Assembly: GCA_017503015.1 (NCBI GenBank)
Contig: JAFVTX010000002.1
Location: 22,066 to 86,065 of the forward strand
DNA length: 64,000 nucleotides
Direction: 5' to 3'
From: Fibrobacter sp.
GTDB lineage: Bacteria > Fibrobacterota > Fibrobacteria > Fibrobacterales > Fibrobacteraceae
Position numbers and translations under genes: made by a program. Below the pieces are notes generated by a model. It did no database searches. It worked only from the letters and a program-made list of their open reading frames with translations, and had not been told where the DNA came from. Shown one piece after another: positions 1 to 7,407 of this stretch (position 1 is the stretch's first letter; each line of letters starts with the position of its first letter).

Positions 1-614
1 GTGCCGTGATCGATAAAGAAGTACTTGCCGATGGATGCGCCCGGATGGATATCGATGCCCGTTTTGGAATGGGCGTATTCGGTCATGAGACGCGGGAGAA
101 CGGGTACATGCAAAAGGTAAAGCTCGTGGGCGATGCGGTAAATCGTTGTCGCCATAAGGCCAGGGTAGGCGAGGATAATTTCGTCGAGGCAGCCGGCAGC
201 AGGGTCGCCATCGTAGGCGGCGTGCAAGTCGGTTTCAAGGCATTCGCGAATCAATGGAATCTTGGCGAAAAACTCCTTGCAGATACGGTAGCTTTCAATC
301 TTGCGCTCGTCGGAGCTCATGGTGCCGCGGAGCTTGCAGTAATCGAGAGCAATGGCCACCTGCTTGTGGAGGTGGTAAAAGGTGTCCTCGATAATGACCG
401 CAAAGCTGTTCTTGGGGTTGTAAATCTTGTGGGTGCGGTCCCTGAAATGCCCAGGATAAACTACGCGGATTAGGTTCTGCAAAATCGTCTGGATTTCGGC
501 CTGGTCGGGTCGATTATAGATGTCGATGTTGTCGATATGCTTGCCGCGATTGTAATCGGCAAAAATCGTTTGTACCGCTTTTTCGACTTCTGATTCCTGG
601 ATAAGTTTGTGCAT
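1..614 (-). CDS. cysE: Serine O-acetyltransferase (EpsC/CysE type), 3' end cut by the window edge
   Basis: Transfers acetyl from acetyl-CoA to L-serine, giving the O-acetylserine needed for cysteine synthesis in the cytoplasm. Read on the minus strand from ATG 614 there are 204 codons without a stop. The N-terminal helical domain ends in an acetyltransferase core containing GIDIHPGASIG and KYFFIDHGT, the signature of the left-handed beta-helix of the SAT family. The C-terminus lies beyond base 1. It follows the cysteine desulfurase gene on the same strand after a 104-bp gap holding an imperfect stem-loop. Serine acetyltransferase is a known neighbour of family 2A encapsulin operons, so membership of that sulfur operon is likely. 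The identity is clear; only the 3' end is missing. Confidence 0.9.
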   Translation of the reverse strand, partial: MHKLIQESEVEKAVQTIFADYNRGKHIDNIDIYNRPDQAEIQTILQNLIRVVYPGHFRDRTHKIYNPKNSFAVIIEDTFYHLHKQVAIALDYCKLRGTMSSDERKIESYRICKEFFAKIPLIRECLETDLHAAYDGDPAAGCLDEIILAYPGLMATTIYRIAHELYLLHVPVLPRLMTEYAHSKTGIDIHPGASIGKYFFIDHG

Positions 615-644
615 GACAAAATTCAGGGTAAAAATTTAAGGAAT

Positions 645-719
645 AGTGTGGAATGTGAAATGTGAGATGTGAAATGAAATTATCTTCACTCCACACTACA
701 CATTCCACACATCACATTT
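645..719. repeat. Imperfect inverted repeat of GTGTGGAATGTGA-type units
   Basis: The left arm (645-676) is built from TGTGGAATGTGAAATGTGAG-like units and the right arm (687-719) from the complementary CCACACTACACATTCC-like units, so the stretch can fold into a long imperfect hairpin. It lies between the desulfurase stop and the cysE start. It may attenuate or stabilise the operon transcript. The same low-complexity words recur near 61080, 61930 and 63205, so this is a genome-wide repeat type rather than a site specific to this operon. Confidence 0.6.
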
Positions 720-2461
720 TATGCGAACGTCTTCAGCGCCCTCACAAGAGCGTCGATGTCGTCCGGCGAGTTGTACAGCGCAAGCGTCGGGCGAACGGTA
801 CTTTCGTAACCGAAATGCCTGAGCACCGGCTGTGCGCAGTGGTGACCTGTACGTACGGCGACACCGTAGGCATCGAGCCTCTTGCCCACTTCTTCGTCGG
901 AATAACCGTCGAGCTTGAAGGCAAGTGCAGAAGCCTTGTTGAGTGCCGTACCTACAAGATGCAGGCCCTTGACGGTCTTCAGTTCCTTGAGGCCATACTG
1001 CAACAGTTCATGTTCCCAGCGGAATACGCAGGGCATCCCGATTTCGGAGAGGTACTGGAGGGCAGCACCCAAGCCTACGGCGTCAGCGATGCTTCCGGTT
1101 CCCGCTTCGAACTTGTTCGGAATCCCGTTGTAGATGGTGCGTTCGAACGTGACGTCGGCAATCATGTTGCCACCGCCGTGGTACGGGCGTGCCGCTTCCA
1201 GCAATTCCTTCTTGCCGTAAACGACGCCGATACCGGTCGGGGCAAACACCTTGTGTCCAGAGAACACGAAGAAGTCTGCGTCGAGGGCGGAAACATTCAC
1301 CGGAATGTGCGCGATGGACTGTGCCCCATCAATGAGGATTCTCACGCCGTGCCTGTGGGCGATGGCAATGAGTTCCTCGATCGGTGTCACGGTGCCGAGC
1401 ACGTTCGAGACATGCGTCACGGAAACGAACTTGGTGCGCTTCGTGAATAGCGCCTCGTAATCGTGCAACTTGAGCTGGCCGGTAGAATCGCAGGGAATCA
1501 CCTTGATGATGGCGCCCGTTTCTTCGGCGATGAGCTGCCACGGCACGATGTTCGCATGGTGTTCCAGGATAGAGACGATGATTTCGTCACCCGGCTGGAG
1601 CGTCGGCTTCACGTAGGCGTTAGCCACCAGGTTGATTGCCTCGGTGGTACCGCGCACGAACACGATTTCCTGCGAAGACGGGGCCCCGATAAAGTCGCGC
1701 ACGATGTTACGGGCGTTTTCGTAGGCATCCGTCGATGCAGCCGCAAGCGTATGGGCGCCACGGTGCACGTTGGAGTTTTCGTTTTCGTAGTAGTACTTGA
1801 GACGGTCAATCACCACCTGCGGGCGCTGCGTCGTAGCACCGTTATCGAGCCAGACGAGCGGATGGCCGTTGACCTGCTTCGAAAGAATCGGGAAATCGCT
1901 ACGGATTTGCGCAAGGTTCTTGGAACCGATGCGGATGGATTCGTTGCGGGAATTGGAGCCGCTGTTTGCGGAACCCGTCTTCACGGAATCGCCTCCGAGA
2001 GAAGTCGGAGCGTCGATTGGGCGCGCGTTCTGTGCAGCCTGCGTCTTGGACACGACCTTCGGGGAGTATCCTTGAGCCGGCGCGGGCGCCGCCGGAACAT
2101 CGCCGAACTGCGACACAAATTCCGCTTCGGGAATCGCAGGGGCTTCCACGGATTTGAGCCAGGTATCGGTGGAATTGCCGCCGTAGGCAAACGGAGCCGA
2201 AGAAGTCGGCTGGTCGCCATAGGTCGCAAACGGATGTTCCCAGTCGAATTCGGGAGTCTGGCTGATGGCAGCCGCTCCTTGGGCGGCGCTCACTCCCTGA
2301 GCCACAGAAGCATTCTGCACTTCGGGTGCCGCGGGAGTTGCAGCATAAGCACTGTCCGTCAAGTCGGGAAAGTACTCATTTGCCAACTGCTCCAGTTCAG
2401 CCGCATTGGGAACTCCGGCGAGTTCTTCCAGCGATCTGGTATCTGGATTATTCGTAATCAT
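719..2461 (-). CDS. Cysteine desulfurase with long N-terminal encapsulin-targeting extension (family 2A cargo)
   Basis: PLP enzyme that removes sulfur from L-cysteine as a persulfide. The roughly 400-residue C-terminal domain is SufS-like: the PLP lysine lies in FSGHKVFAPTGIG and the catalytic cysteine in RTGHHCAQPVL near the C-terminus. The first 180 or so residues are Ala/Pro/Ser/Gln-rich and look disordered. Such extensions on desulfurases beside family 2A encapsulins are known to load the enzyme into the shell. A TTG start at 2473 is possible, but ATG 2461 is preferred because AGAGG lies about 12 nt upstream. It overlaps the shell gene by 14 bp, which implies translational coupling. Function is firm; cargo status follows from the family and the neighbour. 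Confidence 0.93.
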   Translation of the reverse strand: MITNNPDTRSLEELAGVPNAAELEQLANEYFPDLTDSAYAATPAAPEVQNASVAQGVSAAQGAAAISQTPEFDWEHPFATYGDQPTSSAPFAYGGNSTDTWLKSVEAPAIPEAEFVSQFGDVPAAPAPAQGYSPKVVSKTQAAQNARPIDAPTSLGGDSVKTGSANSGSNSRNESIRIGSKNLAQIRSDFPILSKQVNGHPLVWLDNGATTQRPQVVIDRLKYYYENENSNVHRGAHTLAAASTDAYENARNIVRDFIGAPSSQEIVFVRGTTEAINLVANAYVKPTLQPGDEIIVSILEHHANIVPWQLIAEETGAIIKVIPCDSTGQLKLHDYEALFTKRTKFVSVTHVSNVLGTVTPIEELIAIAHRHGVRILIDGAQSIAHIPVNVSALDADFFVFSGHKVFAPTGIGVVYGKKELLEAARPYHGGGNMIADVTFERTIYNGIPNKFEAGTGSIADAVGLGAALQYLSEIGMPCVFRWEHELLQYGLKELKTVKGLHLVGTALNKASALAFKLDGYSDEEVGKRLDAYGVAVRTGHHCAQPVLRHFGYESTVRPTLALYNSPDDIDALVRALKTFA

Positions 2462-3413
2462 AGTATTCGCCAACCTCTACGTCTTCGAGAACTGCAATGG
2501 CATCGTCGGCAAGGATAGCCGCAGAGCAGTACAGGGAAAGCAGGTAAGAAGCAACGCCCTTGTTGTCGATGCCGCGGAAACGCACGGAGAGACCGCGAGA
2601 ATGTTCGTTCTTGAGACCGGCCTGGAAGAGGCCGATTACGCCGCGCTTGGCTTCGCCAGTACGCACGAGCAAGATATTGGTCTTGCCGCCCTGGGACTTC
2701 GGATTCTTCACGCCGTCCACGAGGAGCTTATCGGTCGGGACCAGAGGAATTCCGCGCCAGGTGAGGAACTTGCCACCGGCGATATCGACAACAACAGGCG
2801 GCACGCCACGGCGGGTGCATTCGCGTTCGAATGCGGCAATGGCACGCGGGTGAGCAAGGAAGAAGGACGGTTCCTTCCAAACCTTCGAAATGAGTTCGTC
2901 GAGATCGTCCGGTGTGGGGCGTCCGTCGGCGCGGAGCGGCTGAATGCGCTGGGAATCAGCCACGTTCTTCAGCAGGCCGTAATCGTCGTTGTTGATGAGC
3001 AGGCTTTCCTGACGTTCGCGGAGCGATTCGATAGCGAGGCCGAGCTGTTCCTGAACCTGGTCATACGGAGAACTGTAAACGTCTTCGATGGCCGTGTTCA
3101 CGTTGATAATCGTAGAGATAGAATTGAGTTTGTATTCGCGCGGTTCGGTTTCGTATTCGACGTAGCCTTCCGGAATAATGTCGGTTTTCTTGGTCTGGCT
3201 GCAAAGAACATCGAGCGGGGTTTCGCCTTCCACGACCTTGTTCACACGGAACAGGCCCGTTTCGAGACCCTTGAATTCAAGGAACTTGGTGAGCCACTTG
3301 GGAGTAAGTGCACCGAATTGCGGCTTGGTCTTGGTGACGTTCGCCAGGTTGTAGGCAGCCTTTGCGCCAAGCGCATTGATGCCGGTTTTCTTTTCTGTAG
3401 CTTCATTTGCCAT
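2448..3413 (-). CDS. Family 2A encapsulin nanocompartment shell protein (SrpI/MMP-I-like)
   Basis: HK97-fold capsid-like protein that self-assembles into a protein nanocompartment. At 321 residues it has the usual family 2A length and no cyclic-nucleotide-binding domain (which would mark 2B). Recognisable blocks include the N-terminal FGALTPKWLTKFLEFKGLETG, EYETEPREYKLNSISTI, SLRERQESLLINNDDYGLL and the C-terminal YLLSLYCSAAILADDAIAVL. ATG 3413 is preceded by AGAGGT at good spacing. It is sandwiched between a ubiquitin-like/E1/rhodanese fusion upstream and the desulfurase cargo downstream. Cyanobacterial relatives are induced by sulfur starvation, and here the operon starts at a sulfur-regulon promoter. 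The family call is strong. Sulfur storage or persulfide handling is the known role of relatives and is inferred here. Confidence 0.93.
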   Translation of the reverse strand: MANEATEKKTGINALGAKAAYNLANVTKTKPQFGALTPKWLTKFLEFKGLETGLFRVNKVVEGETPLDVLCSQTKKTDIIPEGYVEYETEPREYKLNSISTIINVNTAIEDVYSSPYDQVQEQLGLAIESLRERQESLLINNDDYGLLKNVADSQRIQPLRADGRPTPDDLDELISKVWKEPSFFLAHPRAIAAFERECTRRGVPPVVVDIAGGKFLTWRGIPLVPTDKLLVDGVKNPKSQGGKTNILLVRTGEAKRGVIGLFQAGLKNEHSRGLSVRFRGIDNKGVASYLLSLYCSAAILADDAIAVLEDVEVGEYYDYE

Positions 3414-3503
3414 AGTGGTTTACCTCTTGGGTTTGTGTTAAGTGTTGCAGTTCTATAAAGTTTTGTTTCCTATCTGTTTTGTAGGATTTTACGAGAAAAA
3501 ATT

Positions 3504-4970
3504 TTACAGCCATGCGCCTTCGTGCGAGAACATGATGTCCTTCATGGCATCAACGCCGCCTTTAAGGTTATAGAGCGGCCCCGTGTAGCCCGCTTCGCGC
3601 AAGGTGTTGATGGCGAGAATGCTGCGCTTGCCCTGCTTGCAAATAAAGACGGTATCCTTGTTCGGGTCCAGTTCTTTTTGCCTGCGGGCCAGCTGCCCAA
3701 TGGGAATCACGATGGCGTTGGGGAAGCGTAAAATCGCGCGTTCATGGGGTTCGCGCACATCGATAATGGTCAGCGGGTCGCCATTGTCAATCTTCTTCGC
3801 GAGTTCTTCGGGCGTAAAGCCCTCCACCGGGATTTCGTTGTTTTCCTTGAGCCCGCAAAAATCTTCATAATCAAACTCTTCGATATCGGTTATGGTCGGG
3901 TTCTTTCCGCAAATCGGACAGTCGCTCTGCCTCTGAACTTGGATAATTTTCGATTTTAGATAAAGACTGTCAATAATCAGGAGCTTTCCGCTCAGGACTT
4001 CGCCGACTCCGATAATTAACTTTAGCGCTTCATTTGCCTGGATGCTCCCGATAATTCCCGGCAGCGGGCTGATCGTTCCACCCGATGCGCAAGAAGGTAC
4101 AAGTCCTGCAGGGGGCGGTTCCTTAAAAAGGCAGCGGTAACAGGGGCCGCCATTCAGGTTGAATACGCCGACACGCCCTTCGAACTGGTAAACGGCTCCA
4201 AATACTAGCGGTGTTCCGTTCAAGACGCAGGCATCGTTAATCAGGTAACGGGATTTGTAGTTGTCGGTACAGTCTATGACGAGGTCATATCCCTCAATCA
4301 GCCTTAGGACATTATCTGCTGAAATTTCTTCTTTTTCGGCCTCGACCACAATGGACTTGTTCACATTCCGAATCCTGTCTTTTGCGGAGGCGACTTTGGG
4401 CCGTTTAATGTCACGAGTGCCATACAGGACCTGATTTTGCAGGCCGTCCAATGAGACTTCGCTATTGTCGATAATCTTGATTGTGCCTACACCTGCCGCC
4501 GCAAGGTACTGGATTACGGCGGAACCAAGCGCTCCCGCTCCAACAACGACGACACGTGCCGCCTTGATGCGCTTTTGTCCCTTGACTCCGATTTCCTTGA
4601 GCATCAGGTGTTTCCCAAAACGCTCCACTTCGGAGTCGTCAAAGGAGACCTCTTTACGTCGTGCATCGGAGATGATGCTTTCTGTCGAAGATTCTACAAC
4701 AGGTGCGCCACCTGCAATCGCTGGCAGCAGAAGGATTTCTGTCTCTTCTGAAAGCGGCGTGTCCCAAAGGGCGTCGAGCAGGTTCTTGCCATTGACATAG
4801 ATCTGGATAAAGCTTCTGAGCTTATTGTTGTCATCAAACAGGACCTTGCCTGCGTCTGGATACATGTCCAGAAGGATAGCGAGGGCTTTCCTGACAGAGC
4901 TCGCCGGGATTTCTATCTGTGCACTGTTTCCAAAAAAATTTCTAAGTGTAGCCGAGATGTAAATTTTCAC
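3504..4970 (-). CDS. Three-domain fusion: ThiS/MoaD ubiquitin-like, MoeB/ThiF-type E1, rhodanese
   Basis: Sulfur-activating protein of 488 residues. Residues 1-90 form a ThiS/MoaD-like beta-grasp domain with a Gly-Gly at 87-88 that is internal, followed by Ala89. Residues about 115-365 are an E1 adenylyltransferase with the nucleotide loop GAGALGS at 144-150, zinc-type CYRC at 277-280 and CPIC further on, and a Cys294 in PSCASGG. Residues about 385-488 are a rhodanese with the active-site loop CKQGKRS (Cys444). The start is GTG 4970, six bases after GGAGG. MoeB-rhodanese proteins (MoeZ) normally activate a separate carrier such as CysO; here the carrier is covalently attached. It is the first gene after sulfur promoter A, with shell, desulfurase and cysE following. 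The desulfurase could feed the rhodanese domain. Domains are clear; the reaction is inferred. Confidence 0.92.
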   Translation of the reverse strand: MKIYISATLRNFFGNSAQIEIPASSVRKALAILLDMYPDAGKVLFDDNNKLRSFIQIYVNGKNLLDALWDTPLSEETEILLLPAIAGGAPVVESSTESIISDARRKEVSFDDSEVERFGKHLMLKEIGVKGQKRIKAARVVVVGAGALGSAVIQYLAAAGVGTIKIIDNSEVSLDGLQNQVLYGTRDIKRPKVASAKDRIRNVNKSIVVEAEKEEISADNVLRLIEGYDLVIDCTDNYKSRYLINDACVLNGTPLVFGAVYQFEGRVGVFNLNGGPCYRCLFKEPPPAGLVPSCASGGTISPLPGIIGSIQANEALKLIIGVGEVLSGKLLIIDSLYLKSKIIQVQRQSDCPICGKNPTITDIEEFDYEDFCGLKENNEIPVEGFTPEELAKKIDNGDPLTIIDVREPHERAILRFPNAIVIPIGQLARRQKELDPNKDTVFICKQGKRSILAINTLREAGYTGPLYNLKGGVDAMKDIMFSHEGAWL

Positions 4971-5037
4971 TTTTTCCTCCGTACAAAAAAAAGTGGAACT
5001 TTGTACAAAATAACCACTGAGGCTATTTCTGCTGCGA

Positions 5038-5105
5038 AATATAGAACTGGGTTTTATTGCTGTCCAATACTTAATTCTTATGCTAGATTATTGATTTTTT
5101 CTATA
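5038..5105 (-). promoter_or_regulatory. Sulfur-regulon promoter, copy A (encapsulin operon)
   Basis: Read on the minus strand: -35 TTGGAC (5067-5062), an 18-bp spacer, and -10 TATATT (5043-5038). The upstream block reaches 5105 and contains AATAATCTAGCATAAG and AATTAAGTATTGGAC, beginning with TATAGAAAAAAT. Six other copies with the same architecture lie upstream of sulfur genes in this window. The predicted leader is about 60 nt before the GTG start. Confidence 0.85.
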
Positions 5106-5126
5106 TCATCGGGGGGGGGCTGGGCT

Positions 5127-5525
5127 TTATGACTCCGCGGTAAAAGTCCTTATATCGACGACTCCGTCGGCTGTGACGGAGAGAATGGCATAAATGAGCC
5201 CTGGGACCATTTTTTCGGTATCTTCCCTGGATGGGATGGCCTCGCAATCGGGATGGGAGTGGTAGAACCCGACGATTTCAAGCCCGCTTCCTTCGATTTC
5301 TCGTTCCACCTGGTAAAGAAACAGCGGGTTCGCCTCGAAGCGGGTGGATTTCTGCTCTCCCTGAACCAGGTTGGGGGCTTCGCGGGTTTCTAGAACCTCA
5401 ATTTCGCCTTTTCCACTATTTTTGGCGGTTTTTCCGAGCAAAATACCGCAACATTCACCTGGATAGGCGGCTTTTGCGGCCTCCTCCATTTGACAAGACG
5501 AGATTTTGTTCAGATTGATTTCCAT
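5127..5525 (-). CDS. JAMM/MPN+ metalloprotease (Mec+-like)
   Basis: Zinc-dependent protease or deconjugase of the JAMM family, 132 residues. The ligand set is visible: Glu in PGECCGILLG, then HSHPDCEAIPSREDTE (HxH-x7-S-x2-D). Bacterial members such as Mec+ and HcyD trim or release the C-terminus of ThiS/MoaD-like sulfur carriers. It lies directly upstream of the ubiquitin-like/E1/rhodanese fusion, whose internal Gly-Gly-Ala could be its target (inference). The ATG at 5525 abuts the U-tract of the terminator of the preceding operon and has no visible Shine-Dalgarno, so its translation start and source of transcript are unclear. A later Met (5489) has no better site. Confidence 0.85.
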   Translation of the reverse strand: MEINLNKISSCQMEEAAKAAYPGECCGILLGKTAKNSGKGEIEVLETREAPNLVQGEQKSTRFEANPLFLYQVEREIEGSGLEIVGFYHSHPDCEAIPSREDTEKMVPGLIYAILSVTADGVVDIRTFTAES

Positions 5526-5526
5526 A

Positions 5527-5582
5527 AAAAAACGAAAAAAAGTGCCCCCGGGGCAGGATTTCGGTAAAACCCCAGGGGCACC
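5527..5582 (-). terminator. Rho-independent terminator after hcyD
   Basis: On the minus strand the arms GTGCCCCTGGGG and CCCCGGGGGCAC close a hairpin that is followed directly by TTTTTTTCGTTTTTTT. It ends the metY-to-hcyD operon, 15 bp after the hcyD stop. The U-run continues to the next ATG at 5525. Confidence 0.85.
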
Positions 5583-5597
5583 ATTGTACGGAGCTCT

Positions 5598-6008
5598 TTA
5601 GCCGATTACGAGACCTTCGTTCGTGGCAATATCACCTTCAATGTGGAAAGAGTTCAGCACCGGATGTTCACGGTCCATGAGCGAAAGAATCAAGTAGCTC
5701 GCCCTGGAATCGTAGGCAAGACGCTTGTCTTCTTCCGACGGGCGCGAAGGGGATTCCGGATGGGAATGCCAGTTACCCAGCGGCGAAAAGCCGTTTGCAC
5801 GCATGTCCTTGATGGCGGCAAGCTGTTCCTTGGGGTCCAGCGAAAAATGCTCGTTGGAATGGTCGATATTCGTGAGCAGGTAGACCTCCTCGATATGCTT
5901 GTCGCTACCTTCGATGCGCCCCGCAATCAGCCCGCAGGCCTCTTCGGGGAGGTTCTTTTCCGCATGCGCAAGAATTTTTTCGTAGTTATCTTTTGAAATG
6001 GAAATCAT
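5598..6008 (-). CDS. hcyD: JAMM metalloprotease HcyD-like, sulfur-carrier C-terminal processing
   Basis: A 136-residue JAMM/MPN+ peptidase: Glu in LPEEACGLIAG and the metal-binding HSHPESPSRPSEEDK. ATG 6008 is chosen because GAGGAG lies just upstream; a longer reading frame to 6053 has no such site. In the Wolinella homocysteine pathway (HcyS/HcyF/HcyD with Sir and MetY) the JAMM enzyme removes the residue after Gly-Gly of HcyS. The HcyS encoded three genes upstream ends in GGGC, so it needs exactly such trimming. It is the last gene of the operon before a terminator. Confidence 0.88.
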   Translation of the reverse strand: MISISKDNYEKILAHAEKNLPEEACGLIAGRIEGSDKHIEEVYLLTNIDHSNEHFSLDPKEQLAAIKDMRANGFSPLGNWHSHPESPSRPSEEDKRLAYDSRASYLILSLMDREHPVLNSFHIEGDIATNEGLVIG

Positions 6009-6080
6009 ATTTCTCTCCTCAAAGCGAGTGTAGCGAGCGTCCCCAAACCTCAAAGGATCGCAGATCCGCGCTCATACCTC

Positions 6081-6890
6081 TTAATGCTTCAAATCGCAAA
6101 CCGCCTGCTCGTAGTCGATGAGCTGGGTGATGGTCGGGTGCGTACCGCAAACAGCGCAGTCTTCGGTATGCGTCGGGAGTTTCACCTTGCGGAATTCCAT
6201 GGTGAGCGCATTGTAGGTGAGCAGGTAGCCCGTAAGCAGGTTGCCCACACCGAGAATGTACTTGACCGCTTCCATCGCTTGCAGGCTACCGATAACGCCG
6301 CCCATGGCGCCAATCACGCCCGCCTGCTTGCAGGTCGGCACAGCATCTTTCGGAGGGGGTTCCTTGAACACACAGCGGTAGCAGGGGCCCTGGCCCGGAA
6401 CATACGTCATGAGCTGTCCCTGGGAGCGGATGATTCCCGCATGGGAGAAAGGTTTCTTCGCCATCACGCAAGCGTCGTTAATGAGGAACTTCGCCGGGAA
6501 ATTGTCCGTGCCGTCGATGATGAAATCGTAATCCTTGATGAGGTCGAGGATGTTGTCGCTGGTGACGAAGGTGTGGTAGGTAATGACCTTCACATCGGGG
6601 TTCATCGCTTCCATCGTCTCTTTCGCGGACTGCACCTTGGGCTTGCCCACATCGGCTGTAGCGTGAATGATCTGGCGCTGCAGATTGGAAAGGTCAACCA
6701 CGTCGGCATCAGCAATACCGATGGTGCCCACGCCCGCTGCAGCAAGGTACATGGCTACAGGGGCTCCGAGGCCACCAGCACCGATTACCAGCACCTTCGC
6801 GTTCAGGAGCTTCTTTTGGCCCTTCGCGCCCACCTCTTTCAAGATGATGTGGCGGGAATAGCGCTCCAGCTGTTCGTTAGTAAATGCCAT
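6081..6890 (-). CDS. hcyF: E1-like adenylyltransferase HcyF (ThiF/MoeB family)
   Basis: Activates the C-terminus of the small carrier HcyS with ATP so that it can be thiocarboxylated. The 269 residues show the nucleotide-binding loop GAGGLGAPVAMYLAAAGVG, IDGTDNFPAKFLIND, zinc cysteines CYRC and CAVCG, and the conserved PTCKQAGVIG segment. It carries no rhodanese domain, unlike the E1 fusion at 3504-4970. Its ATG overlaps the hcyS stop (TAATG). Operon position between hcyS and hcyD decides for HcyF over ThiF or MoeB; no thiamine or molybdopterin genes are near. Confidence 0.88.
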   Translation of the reverse strand: MAFTNEQLERYSRHIILKEVGAKGQKKLLNAKVLVIGAGGLGAPVAMYLAAAGVGTIGIADADVVDLSNLQRQIIHATADVGKPKVQSAKETMEAMNPDVKVITYHTFVTSDNILDLIKDYDFIIDGTDNFPAKFLINDACVMAKKPFSHAGIIRSQGQLMTYVPGQGPCYRCVFKEPPPKDAVPTCKQAGVIGAMGGVIGSLQAMEAVKYILGVGNLLTGYLLTYNALTMEFRKVKLPTHTEDCAVCGTHPTITQLIDYEQAVCDLKH

Positions 6891-7096
6891 TAGCAGCCGC
6901 CTCCCATGAAGTAGAGGAACTCGACGCTGTCGCCGTCCTTGAGCACGGCCTTGTCAAACGTTCCGACTTCCACAAATTCCTCGTTCACCGAAACGGTCAC
7001 GTAAAGCGGGTTGTCAATCTTCTCGGCATCAATCAGTTCTGCGACGGTGAGACCGTCCTTGTATTCTTTCTTGTTTCCTGCAACAGTGATAATCAT
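6890..7096 (-). CDS. hcyS: Ubiquitin-like sulfur carrier HcyS (ThiS family) ending in GGGC
   Basis: A 68-residue beta-grasp sulfur carrier. ThiS/MoaD proteins carry sulfur as a thiocarboxylate on a C-terminal Gly-Gly. Here the sequence ends FLYFMGGGC, so at least a cysteine must be cut off before activation, consistent with the JAMM protease two genes downstream. ATG 7096 follows AAGGAG; the longer frame upstream runs through an intergenic repeat and is not credible. Within the operon it provides sulfide, as thiocarboxylate, to MetY for homocysteine synthesis (pathway known from Wolinella). Confidence 0.88.
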   Translation of the reverse strand: MIITVAGNKKEYKDGLTVAELIDAEKIDNPLYVTVSVNEEFVEVGTFDKAVLKDGDSVEFLYFMGGGC

Positions 7097-7124
7097 TTTA
7101 TACTCCTTAATAAACTTTTCCTTT

Positions 7125-7150
7125 GTCATCCCCGCGAAGGCGGGGATCTC
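7125..7150. repeat. Short palindromic repeat (GTCATCCCCGCGAAGG type)
   Basis: A 26-bp unit whose GATCCCCGCC and GGCGGGGATG halves pair. It sits between tusA and hcyS. Related units occur near 8279, 10736, 27165, 29811, 32831, 41193 and 45793, nearly all intergenic. Confidence 0.7.
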
Positions 7151-7155
7151 CTTGG

Positions 7156-7407
7156 TTAGTCTCCGACCTTCTTCACGATGAGCGTGAAGGTGCCGTCCTG
7201 GTTGTCGTCGAGTTTCAAGATTTCGTGTCCCTCTTCCTTGATACTGCGCGGCACGTTCTGCACCGGTTCGCCGTCGTTCAGGCGGATAGAAAGGATTTGA
7301 CCTTCTTCCAGTTCCTCGAGGGCGACCTTCGCCTTCACGAAAGTAGTCGGGCACACGACATCGGTAATGTCGATGGTATCGTCGATTTTGTACTGCGTAT
7401 CAGCCAT
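7156..7407 (-). CDS. tusA: TusA-family sulfur-relay protein
   Basis: Small cytoplasmic sulfurtransferase-type protein of 83 residues. The persulfide cysteine of TusA proteins lies in a CPxP-like motif near the N-terminus; here it is DVVCPTTFVKAKVALEEL. The reading frame is open further upstream, but ATG 7407 overlaps the end of the sulfite reductase gene by 8 bp and gives a normal TusA length. Between sulfite reductase and HcyS it may hand reduced sulfur to the HcyS-HcyF pair (inference). Confidence 0.85.
   Translation of the reverse strand: MADTQYKIDDTIDITDVVCPTTFVKAKVALEELEEGQILSIRLNDGEPVQNVPRSIKEEGHEILKLDDNQDGTFTLIVKKVGD

Noticed and set aside
6084..6893. Open frame exactly opposite hcyF
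   Set aside because: Same length as hcyF by coincidence of its stop patterns; the translation is not protein-like.
6081..7096. Thiamine synthesis assignment (thiF, thiS)
   Set aside because: No other thiamine genes nearby; sir, metY and a JAMM protease in the operon match the homocysteine pathway instead.
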